From positions 1 through 30,277 of the forward strand of contig JAJYCM010000004.1 in assembly GCA_021778375.1 (NCBI GenBank): 30,277 nucleotides of DNA. Reading direction: 5' to 3'. The notes under the pieces are model-generated. The model saw only the letters and a list, made by a program, of their open reading frames with translations, did not search any database and had not been told where the DNA came from. Position 1 is the first letter of the stretch. Each line of letters opens with the position of its first letter. The translations under genes were made by a program, and so were the position numbers. This document shows positions 16,101 through 24,377 of the stretch, piece by piece. This DNA comes from Bacteroidota bacterium (GTDB taxonomy: Bacteria > Bacteroidota > Ignavibacteria > Ignavibacteriales > Ignavibacteriaceae).

Positions 16101-18458
16101 TGGTTTAGGCTCCAATAGCTCGGTTATTATGGAATCATTAACTGTTTTAAGTTGATCAATTTCTGATTGACTGGTAGCGTCACCCCCGGAAAAAAGTAAA
16201 TACCTTTTATTGAATTCATCGTATGGTGAATTATAGTTATTGACAACTTTATTTAAATAATAATTCAGATCTGAAGAATTATTTATTGGGATTCTTCCAA
16301 CCATCATTTGAGGAATTGCAATAGAACTATCACCCCAAACAGCATACCAAATATCACTAACCGGGTCACCATAGGAAGGCACATAATTTCCTCCTCCAAT
16401 TGTTCCATTGTTTATAAACAAATAATGCTTATAATCATAATCAGCATCTCCAATGATTGTAAGATACGAAGGCTTGGGACTCTGCCAGTATTGGAAAGCA
16501 GACTCAAGGAAAAACTTGATTGATTCCGGCGTTGGAAATCCGTATCCAAATTCATCATAGATATCCTGCACGTTAATTAATTTTGCATTTACAGAATACA
16601 TTGAAGATATTTTTTGCACGTAATTGCTTGCTGCTTGTAAGAAGTCAGGATGGGTTATTGCTATGTAATCAGCCTGGTTATTAGAATTTCTTAGATCAAC
16701 AAATTTTTTCTTATAATAAAAAACAGGTCTCAGAATTTTTGAAGGTGAAATGACTTCATAAGTATCTCCTGCCCCAACCGTATCGGTGAAAAATAAATTG
16801 CCTGACGATACAACAAAATTAAGTTTTCTTGTAAACTCCGGTTTTACCTTGTAAATGATTAAATCAGGATCGGAGACATTATTTATTTGAATTACTCTCA
16901 CCTTTCTTGTGACGTTATCACTGACTTTAAAATAAAGAGAATCATTTTGCATAGTTAAATAGGCTGGATATTCAATATCATACCAATCTATAGCAAGATA
17001 ATTGGGTGAAGTTCCATTATCATAATTCATAAGAGAAAGTTGATTTGTTCCTGGTAATAAATTGTTGGAATTTAAAGTACCTCGAAGAAGCACTTGTTGA
17101 TATCTGTTTACGACTTCCGAATCTAAAGTGGCATTATTAACAGAGAGAGTAATATTATGTGAATTTGTAGAAACACTTGAGCCGGCACTGACTAATTTAA
17201 AATAAAAATTAGCAGGTTCATTTGGATATAAATTTGGAACCTGGAATGAATAGGAGGTTTGTCCGACAAAAAACCATGCCCAATACCATGATCTATTTCT
17301 CACCCAGCCAGGTGATTGATTTTCAACTTCATCATCATATAAATTTTGAGCCATTAGATTTTTTTCATTGTGCAATAATTGAGTACAATATTTAAGTGTA
17401 TCACTTATTGAAGTTATGAAAGTTGAGTCAATACTTGAACGTACACCGTTTTGATTCCCCCATGTTAAAAAATAATTTGATGTGTCCGTATAGCGATTAA
17501 GATATTCGTTGTAGTTCTGGTTAGGAGAATTTATGGTTCTATATGAAATTGAAGGGTAATTTTTTGTACCGAAGAATTCTATATAATCGCTGTCTGAAAA
17601 AACTCCACTATTTTCATCTTTAACAAAAACCGGTATTTCCTTTCCATATAAAAAGAGCTGAAATGTTTTAGGATTTATCACTGACACATCCACACCAAGA
17701 TTAGTGAGATCAGATTTATAAATCCTAAACAAACCGTCATTTACGACACCAAGCTTAACATAAATTGAATTATAATTTATCCAATTATCTGTTGAGTCAT
17801 CCATAATTAGCTTTGGATTAGCTCTGAATTGTTCTGCAATATCGGCATCATAAATTAAATTCTTCAGTTGATTGTCATATTGTGAACGGACTTTTATAGG
17901 AGAAGATGAAGATAAAGGTTGAGAAAAATCCAATGATAATTGAAGGTTCTTATATTCCACGATGCTGGAGTTATTTTGATCGAAGTAAAAATTGTTTATT
18001 CTGAGATGAACACAATAGAAATCTCTAAACCAAAAATAGCCTTCTACTTGTACAATGTTTCGAGGCTTATAATTCTCTATATTTTTATAACCGATATTTT
18101 TTAGAGTAATGGTGGAATCATTAGTCAAAGAAGAGCGAGGATTAGTAGCTGGGACATAATCGTTCAAAATAGTTTCCTGTTTATTTACGACTCGTATATT
18201 AGGATGTGAATAAGGTGGAATAGCAAGAATTATGTCTTTGTATGGTAGTTTATAAGTGCCGGGTGAAGAAGGGTCAGCAAAATTATAATAATCGCGTAAA
18301 ATAAATTTCCCTTTTGTAGTATCAGTAAAGTTGTAAGAACTCGAATCAATTGTTACAACAAAGGAATTGTCTTGAACCTTTGTAATATGTCTTTGCTGAC
18401 CATGCAGGCTGTCCAAGCAAATAACAAAACCAAGCAACACAAAAAGAAAATATTTCAT
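13125..18458 (-). CDS. C25-family cysteine peptidase with PorU-like architecture, ILEI-like domain and T9SS C-terminal domain
   Basis: Secreted or surface protein, 1777 aa. Signal peptide 1-20 (MKYFLFVLLG..SLHG). About 225-300 resembles the N-terminal region of PorU-type proteins (GLFRIYKSDLTNLGVD, FSDSDYIEFFG). The C25 (gingipain-like) domain spans about 595-957, with catalytic H828 (ISYIGHSGTATW) and C859 (MTDFGCSTNKFAEP), ending in LLGDPVIGIKIP. A CARDB-like domain follows (965-1072), then an ILEI/FAM3-like domain (about 1215-1350: GMGIAVLD, VMGVADDA, NFRGSWAIIGQKG), a second CARDB-like domain (1460-1560), an Ig-like domain (1565-1675) and a T9SS type A C-terminal domain (1681-1777: YNYPNPF, YWDGRDEDG, LANGVYFYKV, QKLAIVR). 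It could be the T9SS sortase PorU or a gingipain-like cargo protease; its length exceeds PorU of Porphyromonas (about 1158 aa). It starts 1 bp after the WecG-family gene. Confidence 0.88.
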   Translation of the reverse strand: MKYFLFVLLGFVICLDSLHGQQRHITKVQDNSFVVTIDSSSYNFTDTTKGKFILRDYYNFADPSSPGTYKLPYKDIILAIPPYSHPNIRVVNKQETILNDYVPATNPRSSLTNDSTITLKNIGYKNIENYKPRNIVQVEGYFWFRDFYCVHLRINNFYFDQNNSSIVEYKNLQLSLDFSQPLSSSSPIKVRSQYDNQLKNLIYDADIAEQFRANPKLIMDDSTDNWINYNSIYVKLGVVNDGLFRIYKSDLTNLGVDVSVINPKTFQLFLYGKEIPVFVKDENSGVFSDSDYIEFFGTKNYPSISYRTINSPNQNYNEYLNRYTDTSNYFLTWGNQNGVRSSIDSTFITSISDTLKYCTQLLHNEKNLMAQNLYDDEVENQSPGWVRNRSWYWAWFFVGQTSYSFQVPNLYPNEPANFYFKLVSAGSSVSTNSHNITLSVNNATLDSEVVNRYQQVLLRGTLNSNNLLPGTNQLSLMNYDNGTSPNYLAIDWYDIEYPAYLTMQNDSLYFKVSDNVTRKVRVIQINNVSDPDLIIYKVKPEFTRKLNFVVSSGNLFFTDTVGAGDTYEVISPSKILRPVFYYKKKFVDLRNSNNQADYIAITHPDFLQAASNYVQKISSMYSVNAKLINVQDIYDEFGYGFPTPESIKFFLESAFQYWQSPKPSYLTIIGDADYDYKHYLFINNGTIGGGNYVPSYGDPVSDIWYAVWGDSSIAIPQMMVGRIPINNSSDLNYYLNKVVNNYNSPYDEFNKRYLLFSGGDATSQSEIDQLKTVNDSIITELLEPKPIAGEYSHFYKTINPSTNFGPYTPGQVQSAISTGGVFISYIGHSGTATWDNSINETTQLENNVGKNSLMTDFGCSTNKFAEPDIVCFGERFLLSNTGQAIAYLGNSSLGFTNTATTVPILFYRSLLMDTLHQVGAAHLNAKIQMFDLYGGSEVFNDFSYTNSLLGDPVIGIKIPNKPSLEIGQDDINFQDNSITENDDSTLMKFVVHNFGLAMNDSLQVKIIHSLPDKSVEIKNLTIRLPDISDTLSVWLNVKSMPGTHSVQIIIDPNDYVDEIYKTDNTAQTTFYVASESLKDLIANKVENSALNFIDVLSPTLNKSINFNIIIQTSLEANFQTYNQFSDSAQPFITHISLSNLTPGNRYWIRYKIDDQNSLFSQPKSFLNSGNYKFYLADSTSFENQANNNVSFSTGNLHLSQDSIKISAISEGYYSGASCSILINGNNILSNTYFAGMGIAVLDQNTFAIDTTAWYNLFNQPANMQQLVNLINSIPIGKIVVMGVADDAANNITAALKTAIKTIGSALIDSLNFRGSWAIIGQKGAAKGSVPEGIEGPYNGLVSIDSIFSVPAVAGRMITNNIGPASKWQSMQVNQNISSDGSIKFRPIGIKADGSSDTLNYLTVINNSADLSFIDSRKYPNLKLDAEMHASSSGISPTIKLIGVNYTGLAELGTNYQVVSISSDSVLVGTNEALQFYVYNVGEVPADSFNVLVNVVNQDNSQNKIYETLVDSLNPGSRRLINLNYTPMNAGDKSFYITIDPDNKIPELYKDNNIFSIPFFVKSDTSTPSLKITFDGNDIMDGDYISNHPKIKIALYDPSNLSITDTSAVSIFLNGNPVYYSNNISTLMYQYNSSNPKFTASYTPTLADGNYTLTVMGKNALGRSVDSAGISRNFVVSSKFNIQEVYNYPNPFSGGTYFTFKLPQMPDELDIFIYTVAGRLIKKIKVYSSQLNYDFNKIYWDGRDEDGDLLANGVYFYKVIIKRAGATSNVIQKLAIVR

Positions 18459-18459
18459 A

Positions 18460-19212
18460 CTATTTGTCGTTAGAATATTTTGATCTTATTACTCGAAATA
18501 AAAACAATGGGATCCCTATCAAATATCTTTTCCAATTTTTATTAGGTTCTTGAATTAAGCGAACTAACCATTCTAGCCCTAATTTTTGCACAAATAATGG
18601 GCCTCTTGAGCGATCTTTAGAAATCACTCTAAATCCTCCACCGATATTAATAATCTTTTCAACATTTAATTTATCGTGCCATTTCATTGTCCAATATTCC
18701 TGCCTTTTTACTCCTAACCCTACAAATAATAAATAACTGTTAGTTGAATTTATAATTTCAACAATACTTTCATCATCAATATCAAAGTAACCATCATGAT
18801 AACCACTAATATTAATTTCAGGGTATAATTTTTTTATTTCTCTATATGCATTTTTAATTACTTTTGGAGAATCACCAAGAAAAAATATATTTTTCTTTTC
18901 TAACAGAGTCCTTTCAATTAATTTATAATATAAATCGGAACCATTAATCCGACTTACCTCATAATTATCTTTATATAAAAATTTTCTCGCAACATTTATT
19001 CCCACTCCATCGGGATGAATTACATCGAAATATTTTAGGTTGTTTCCATATTGAGAATCTTCAACGGCCAAATTTAAATAATATTGATTAACACACGTAA
19101 ATGTCCTTAATGGAGAGTCAAATAGTAAGTTTATAACTTCATCATAATTAAGAAATGAAATATTTACCCCTAATATGTTGTATGTTTTGTTATTGGAATA
19201 ATTAAAAGTCAT
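18460..19212 (-). CDS. WecG/TagA/CpsF family glycosyltransferase
   Basis: GT26 family transferase, 250 aa, which adds a sugar (ManNAc or ManNAcA in characterised members) from a UDP donor to a lipid-linked acceptor at the cytoplasmic face of the membrane. The catalytic-site motif HPDGVG carries D68, the general-base position in TagA. Further family motifs are FFLGDSPKVIKNA, LLFVGLGVKRQEYW and, near the end, QKLGLEWLVRLIQEPNKNWKRYL, the membrane-associated tail. The usual GVGGAFDFIAG stretch reads IGGGFRVISKDRSRGP here, a departure that might reflect another donor. The ATG at 19212 overlaps the upstream reductase by 11 bp, and the C25 peptidase begins 1 bp after its stop. The exact sugar is unknown. 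Confidence 0.9.
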   Translation of the reverse strand: MTFNYSNNKTYNILGVNISFLNYDEVINLLFDSPLRTFTCVNQYYLNLAVEDSQYGNNLKYFDVIHPDGVGINVARKFLYKDNYEVSRINGSDLYYKLIERTLLEKKNIFFLGDSPKVIKNAYREIKKLYPEINISGYHDGYFDIDDESIVEIINSTNSYLLFVGLGVKRQEYWTMKWHDKLNVEKIINIGGGFRVISKDRSRGPLFVQKLGLEWLVRLIQEPNKNWKRYLIGIPLFLFRVIRSKYSNDK

Positions 19213-20083
19213 ATTTCTCCAAATAATTCTTCAAGTCATCTTTCCAATTTTTTATTTTGTGGATTCCGAGATCTTTAACTTTTTGAATGTCTAAAATTTC
19301 ATTCTGAGGTCTTTGGGCAGTCAAATTAAAATACTTTAACTCTTTATTTTCCAAAGATACAGATTTACTTAGCGATTTATATTTAAGAATTTCCGAGATT
19401 ATCTGATATCGGGATGTATTTCCTTCAGAAGCAAAGTGATAAGTGCCAAAATAGTTAGTGTTTATAATTTTAAATAATAAATCAGAAAATTCATCAGCAA
19501 ATGTCAATGAACCAAATTGATCATTAACGCCGAATAATTTACTTCCATTATCTTTCAATTTAAGCTTAATCTTTCCAAAAAATTTCTGATCTATCTTAGG
19601 GTTTCCCACTAACCATCCAAACCTGAATATAAAGTATTTACTAAGATTCGTTTTTATATATTCTTCAGATAGATGTTTGGTTAGTGCATAAAAATTACAT
19701 GGCGAAGGTTTATCTTCTTCTTTATAAGGAAAGTTCTTCTTGCCATCAAAAATACTTGCTGTGCTAGTAAACACTATTGGTATATTAAGTGTTTTTATAA
19801 TATCAACTAAATTTTTAGTAGTAACAAAATTATTTAATATCGCATTTAGTTTGTCAGTTTCGCAAAGGTCCACATTTGTTTCTGAAGCAAAATGAAAAAT
19901 AATTTTGGGATGGATTTCTGTAAATATTTTACGTAGTTGTACAAAATTTGAGATGTCAACTAAATATTGTGTGTTGTTAGATTCTTTTTTATCAACACCA
20001 AATAGTTTATATCTATTAAGATTTTTGGTTGTAAACACAGAATTAGCTAATGTACCAGAAGAACCGGTAATAAGTATTTTCAT
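19202..20083 (-). CDS. RmlD-like NAD(P)-dependent sugar reductase/epimerase (extended SDR)
   Basis: Nucleotide-sugar modifying enzyme, 293 aa with the ATG at 20083, which gives the typical N-terminus MKILITGSSGTLA; a TTG at 20107 with AGGA upstream would add eight residues. The Rossmann cofactor motif is GSSGTLA. The active site matches extended SDRs: TSTASIFDG followed by YALTK (YxxxK). Similarity to dTDP-4-dehydrorhamnose reductase (RmlD) shows in PYKEEDKPSPCNFYALTKHLSE, RFGWLVG, DQFGSLTFADEFSD and TYHFASEGNTSRYQI. The rest of a rhamnose pathway (RmlABC) is not in the window, so the product may be another deoxysugar. It overlaps the WecG-family gene by 11 bp. Confidence 0.85.
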   Translation of the reverse strand: MKILITGSSGTLANSVFTTKNLNRYKLFGVDKKESNNTQYLVDISNFVQLRKIFTEIHPKIIFHFASETNVDLCETDKLNAILNNFVTTKNLVDIIKTLNIPIVFTSTASIFDGKKNFPYKEEDKPSPCNFYALTKHLSEEYIKTNLSKYFIFRFGWLVGNPKIDQKFFGKIKLKLKDNGSKLFGVNDQFGSLTFADEFSDLLFKIINTNYFGTYHFASEGNTSRYQIISEILKYKSLSKSVSLENKELKYFNLTAQRPQNEILDIQKVKDLGIHKIKNWKDDLKNYLEKYDF

Positions 20084-20134
20084 CGTTTTCTCTTTGATAT
20101 TTTTCAAGGTTTCCTATCCAAAATTAAAAATATT

Positions 20135-21226
20135 TTATTTCAACAATAAATTTTCATACACTTCTTGATATTGTTTAATACCCCCCTCAGCAAGATAATT
20201 ATTTATTACTTTTTTGTATAAGTTCAGACCTAATTTTTTAGTTCTTTCTATATTATTTACCATATTTAAAACAGAATCAGACAGTTCTTTAATATTCTCG
20301 CGCTCAACTAATATCCCATCAACACCATGAGTTATAAATTCACCAATCCCATCGACATTACTACCAATAAATGGTTTTTTCATTAACCCTGCTTCTAGCA
20401 TTACCAAAGGGAATGGATCCACTCTAGAGGGCAGGATAATAATATCTGAAATCTTATAAATTTCAAAAACACTTAAACTTGCATTTATTATTTTAGCTTT
20501 CAAATTGTTTTTATTAATATATTGAGTAACAAAAGTTTCCTCTTTCCCATTACCAACTAAAAATAATTTTAAATCATTATTCATAGATTGTAAAATTGTA
20601 AAAGCTTTTAACAATATATCTATCCCCTTTTCACGATCAAACCTACCAACAAAAGTTAAAATAATGTCTTTGGGACAAAACAGATACTTATTAATTAGGT
20701 ATTCTCTGCTTTCTTTTATGAAGGAATCATCCTTTATGACAAAATTGTTAATCGTCACAATTTTATTCTTATTTATCAAGAATTTTTCTATCAAATGATT
20801 TTTGATAGAGTTACTAACAGCTATTAATACATCAGATTTATAACTAAACTTTTGCAATCTGTCTACTTTGCTGTGTACGGTTGTGAGTGTTTTGATTTTA
20901 ATAAACTTTGACAAAATAAAAGAAATAAAATCAAAAAAACGATGATGAGAATGGATTATATCAACATCATATTTCTTACAAATTTTATATATATTGAAAA
21001 ATAAAATTGGGGAAAAAAATATTTTATTTTTATAGTTTTTAAGAAGCATAGGATTGACACCTAAATTTGTGAATCTTTCTAATCCATCGCCTCCCATAGT
21101 ACAAATTAAATGAGTAAATTTTTGATTAGGATTACTAATAAGTAGATATATGGTTTTGCTTATACCACAAGTAATATTTAATTCTGGCTGAAGATGCAAA
21201 ACTACTATTTTGTTTTTCGTCATCAA
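20135..21226 (-). CDS. Glycosyltransferase family 4 protein
   Basis: Retaining GT-B glycosyltransferase, 363 aa, cytoplasmic or membrane-associated, transferring a sugar during glycan assembly. The N-terminal acceptor half begins with KIVVLHLQPELNITCGISKTI and includes DIIHSHHRFFDFI and TVHSKV. The donor half has FVGRFDREKGIDILLKAF, LFLVGNGKEE and DPFPLVMLEAGLMKKPFIGSNVDGIGE, the EX7E region in which Asp replaces the first Glu, a common variation. HGVDGILVE is also typical. Start is the first of two adjacent ATG codons. It is separated from the GT2 gene by 96 bp and from the RmlD-like gene by 51 bp, the loosest spacing in the cluster. Donor and acceptor cannot be named. Confidence 0.92.
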   Translation of the reverse strand: MMTKNKIVVLHLQPELNITCGISKTIYLLISNPNQKFTHLICTMGGDGLERFTNLGVNPMLLKNYKNKIFFSPILFFNIYKICKKYDVDIIHSHHRFFDFISFILSKFIKIKTLTTVHSKVDRLQKFSYKSDVLIAVSNSIKNHLIEKFLINKNKIVTINNFVIKDDSFIKESREYLINKYLFCPKDIILTFVGRFDREKGIDILLKAFTILQSMNNDLKLFLVGNGKEETFVTQYINKNNLKAKIINASLSVFEIYKISDIIILPSRVDPFPLVMLEAGLMKKPFIGSNVDGIGEFITHGVDGILVERENIKELSDSVLNMVNNIERTKKLGLNLYKKVINNYLAEGGIKQYQEVYENLLLK

Positions 21227-21322
21227 ATTACAAATTCTCTTTAATTGTTATAATTCAAATGATAATTTCTAGAATTTATCAATGTTAGTTTTCTTCATTA
21301 TTATTTCCTCTTGAATATCTTT

Positions 21323-22300
21323 CTAAGTTTTTTCTGAAAGTAAGAATTCTTTAAGGATTTTTTCCGGCAACCAATATTTGTTAGTCAAACGATAGACAAA
21401 TGTTTTTAGTCTAATCCTTAAACGGTATTCTCTTATTATATTTAAAATATTTGAAGGGAAAAAAGTCAGAACAAAAGCAAAATACATTCTATAATCCCAA
21501 TCAATAATGTTTACATTTAACCAATTAATTCTAACCTTAATTTTATTACCGTAGAAATATTCCCGCCAACCTTTTAGTTTTAGTTCTTCGATATGGTTTA
21601 ACGAATAAATATTATTTTTCGGTTCATCGAAATACTTTTCTTGTATTTTATAAACGATTTTCCTTGTAATGTTTTTGTTTTCATTTGATGAAGACTCAGC
21701 ACGAATTCTCATATAAACTAAATATTCTGGAATTATGGTAAAACTGATTTTGTTTAAGACTTTGAGCCAGAAATCATAATCTTCAAAACGAGTTAAGTTT
21801 TCATCATAGCCACCATTCTCCAGTACAAAATTCTTATTATAAATTACGCTCGGATTACAGATAAATGAATGTAAAGCCATCTTTCCCCTAAGCTCTTTAA
21901 TGTCTACTGGTGTATCAACAGTATATAAAATTTTTTTTTGTTTAAAGTATGCAGACCAAGTAGCAGTTATTTCCTCCTTCGTAAAAGAAAAATTATGTAA
22001 TTGCCGTTCGATTTTTTGCGGATGCCAAATATCATCTGCATCCATCAACGCAACCCAATCGTATTTAGCTTCTCTCAAGCCATAATTTAACGCCTTACTT
22101 CTCCCAATATGATCAATTTTGATGTACTTAATCCTTTTGTCCTGAAAATTTTTAATAATAATTTCTGTACTATCATTTGATCCGTCGTCAATTATTAATA
22201 ATTCATAATTAGGGAACGTCTGGTTTAAGATACTACCAATTGCAATGCCAATATATTCTGCACAGTTATACGTTGTAATTAATATCGTGATATTATTCAT
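21323..22300 (-). CDS. Glycosyltransferase family 2 protein
   Basis: Inverting GT-A transferase, 325 aa. The first 110 residues carry the family core: ITILITTYNCAEYIGIAIGSIL, LLIIDDGSNDST (D38/D39 bind nucleotide) and the metal-binding VALMDADDIWHP (87-90). FICNPSVIYNKNFVLENGGYDE and LTRFEDYDFWLKV supply the third, base-containing motif (ED). The C-terminal 100 residues are basic and amphipathic and probably dock to the membrane; I see no clear transmembrane span. The start overlaps the end of the GT2-GT9 gene by 8 bp. Donor sugar unknown. Confidence 0.93.
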   Translation of the reverse strand: MNNITILITTYNCAEYIGIAIGSILNQTFPNYELLIIDDGSNDSTEIIIKNFQDKRIKYIKIDHIGRSKALNYGLREAKYDWVALMDADDIWHPQKIERQLHNFSFTKEEITATWSAYFKQKKILYTVDTPVDIKELRGKMALHSFICNPSVIYNKNFVLENGGYDENLTRFEDYDFWLKVLNKISFTIIPEYLVYMRIRAESSSNENKNITRKIVYKIQEKYFDEPKNNIYSLNHIEELKLKGWREYFYGNKIKVRINWLNVNIIDWDYRMYFAFVLTFFPSNILNIIREYRLRIRLKTFVYRLTNKYWLPEKILKEFLLSEKT

Positions 22301-24377
22301 GTTTATTTAATACATTATTCACTTCAGTAAATACACTATTCACAGATATTTTCGTTAAACAATAAGCCTCCGGAAATTTACAGTACCAGTTACAACCAAA
22401 ACACTCTAATTTATTAAATAGAACTTTTTGTTTATTATCAATATTTTTATAATCATCTTTCACAAAATATAAGCCATATGGTCCCCCTCCTAATATTAGA
22501 ATTCTTGGCGTATTAAATAATTTTGCAGCGTGTGCCATACCACTGTCCACCCCAATAAATAATTTGGAATGTTTCACTAATAACATAGTATCTAATAAAT
22601 TCAATTCCCCTGCGAGATTCTTAATATACTTTGGATTAGTGCTTTCGATTTGTTTTAATTTTTGAGATTGCAAATAGTTACCAATTAAAAATATTTCTAA
22701 TCGATATTCGGAGATAATAGATTCAATTAATGATAAAAACTTTTCAATGCTCCAATTTCTTATTGTTGCACTAGAAAACGGATTTATAACAATATACATT
22801 TTTTGATTATTATAGAAATCATAATTTATTTTTTTTATTAATCGAGGTGACCTTTTACCTTCGTCCAAATATATTTGTTTTTGATTACTAACTTTCCCTT
22901 CAGTTAAGCCTTCTAACAAATATTTATATTTTAATTCTTCACTCGTTTCTGAGGGAAAGAATATTTCATCATATTTTCTTGCAAAGTATAATTTAAATAG
23001 TCTAATAAAATTTGAATCTCCTTTATCGAGAGCTATTAGTTTTTCTCCATTAGAATTAACTGAAATGTTATCATCAACAATCCTTCTATTTTTATTTAAA
23101 TTAATTACAACTGCAAACTTCTTTCTACTTAATTGATTCAAATAATGAATCTGGTAGAAAAGATTTCTTCTAAATTTATTATAATCAATAAATAATAAAT
23201 TTACATTACCCGAATAATCTTCAAAAAGAATTTTATGTTCTTTCTTCATCAGAAAATAAATCTTATTAAACCTAATATTCTGAGAGTTACTAAATATTAC
23301 TGATGAATATATAATATCGCCAAATCCAGATGTATTGATAAAAAGTATTCCCTCTGGTTTATAATTTCTGACAACAACGAATATTCTTGAAAAATTAAAC
23401 AATATAAAAGCATATAGATTCTTGAAATAAATTTGAAACGTATTATACGATTTTAGTTTAAGAAATTGAGGCTTTTTGAAACCGGGGAAGTATTCTCTAT
23501 CAATAAAAGCAATAAGATGCAAATAATTTGCCTGAATGTCTGTTTTAAGTACATTTCTTTTTTTTATATATCTAGGAAAATTTTTAAATAAAATAAAAAT
23601 AGCTTTCCAATAACTTTTCCAATAAAATGAGAAAAAGGATATTATTGATCGATTAATTAACCATTTTAAACTAACAAATAGCGCTTCTTTTAATTGGAAA
23701 TTTTGAATTATAAAAATTGAATAGCTTATGAAAAAGTAATAATATCTTCTCTCGGATCTTAGAATACTCGATTTTATTATCCCTCTTTCATTAATATTAA
23801 AATTATGAATAATAGTTGAAGCATCGTTATAAACTATTGCATAGCCATGTTGCATACATCTTGCACTAAAATCTAACTCATTATGATAAAGGAAATAATC
23901 CTCGTTATAACCTTTAAGAAGCTCAACTATTTTCCTTTTAAAAATAGCTCCACAACCGATAAAGGAATAGGTATTAAATTTAATAATATCTGATTCAAAT
24001 TCATTTAAATAATTATTAAATATTTTTAATGCAACAATGCCAACATTTGAGTTCGCATAAAATGGTTCTAAGCCCTTATTAATAGAATCTTGCTCGGGAT
24101 AACTGTCATCGTCTAGAACTAATATATATTCTCCATTGGAAGCATTAAATCCGACATTATATCCGGCTATTCCAATATTTTTCTGCATTCTAAAAAGTTT
24201 AACTTTAGGGAATTCTACTTCAACCATTTCTGGTGAACCATCCATCGAAGCGTTATCAACAACTATGACCTCAACATTTTTATAATCCTGTTCGTAAACT
24301 TTTGTTAAAGTGTTCCTAAGCTCTTCTTTTCTGTTAAAGGATAAAATGTTTACTGACACTAAAGGATTATTTTCCAT
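22293..24377 (-). CDS. Fused glycosyltransferase: GT2 domain plus GT9 (heptosyltransferase-type) domain
   Basis: A 694-aa bifunctional glycosyltransferase. The N-terminal GT2 domain (about 5-270) has VSVNILSFNRKEEL, VIVVDNASMDGSPE (D41), LVLDDDSYPE (89-91) and HNELDFSARCMQHGY, resembling rhamnosyl-type GT2 enzymes; aromatic basic segments (210-275) follow and may bind membrane. The C-terminal GT9 domain (about 340-694) has INTSGFGDIIYSS (D354), NPFSSATIRNWSIEKFLSLIE (donor phosphate loop), FIGVDSGMAHAA (611-618), and a cysteine cluster C659/C662/C666/C673 like that at the end of many heptosyltransferase-like proteins. No stop or frameshift separates the halves, so it is a real fusion. It overlaps glf by 11 bp and the next GT2 by 8 bp. 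Acceptor is probably the same lipid-linked glycan. Confidence 0.9.
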   Translation of the reverse strand: MENNPLVSVNILSFNRKEELRNTLTKVYEQDYKNVEVIVVDNASMDGSPEMVEVEFPKVKLFRMQKNIGIAGYNVGFNASNGEYILVLDDDSYPEQDSINKGLEPFYANSNVGIVALKIFNNYLNEFESDIIKFNTYSFIGCGAIFKRKIVELLKGYNEDYFLYHNELDFSARCMQHGYAIVYNDASTIIHNFNINERGIIKSSILRSERRYYYFFISYSIFIIQNFQLKEALFVSLKWLINRSIISFFSFYWKSYWKAIFILFKNFPRYIKKRNVLKTDIQANYLHLIAFIDREYFPGFKKPQFLKLKSYNTFQIYFKNLYAFILFNFSRIFVVVRNYKPEGILFINTSGFGDIIYSSVIFSNSQNIRFNKIYFLMKKEHKILFEDYSGNVNLLFIDYNKFRRNLFYQIHYLNQLSRKKFAVVINLNKNRRIVDDNISVNSNGEKLIALDKGDSNFIRLFKLYFARKYDEIFFPSETSEELKYKYLLEGLTEGKVSNQKQIYLDEGKRSPRLIKKINYDFYNNQKMYIVINPFSSATIRNWSIEKFLSLIESIISEYRLEIFLIGNYLQSQKLKQIESTNPKYIKNLAGELNLLDTMLLVKHSKLFIGVDSGMAHAAKLFNTPRILILGGGPYGLYFVKDDYKNIDNKQKVLFNKLECFGCNWYCKFPEAYCLTKISVNSVFTEVNNVLNKHE

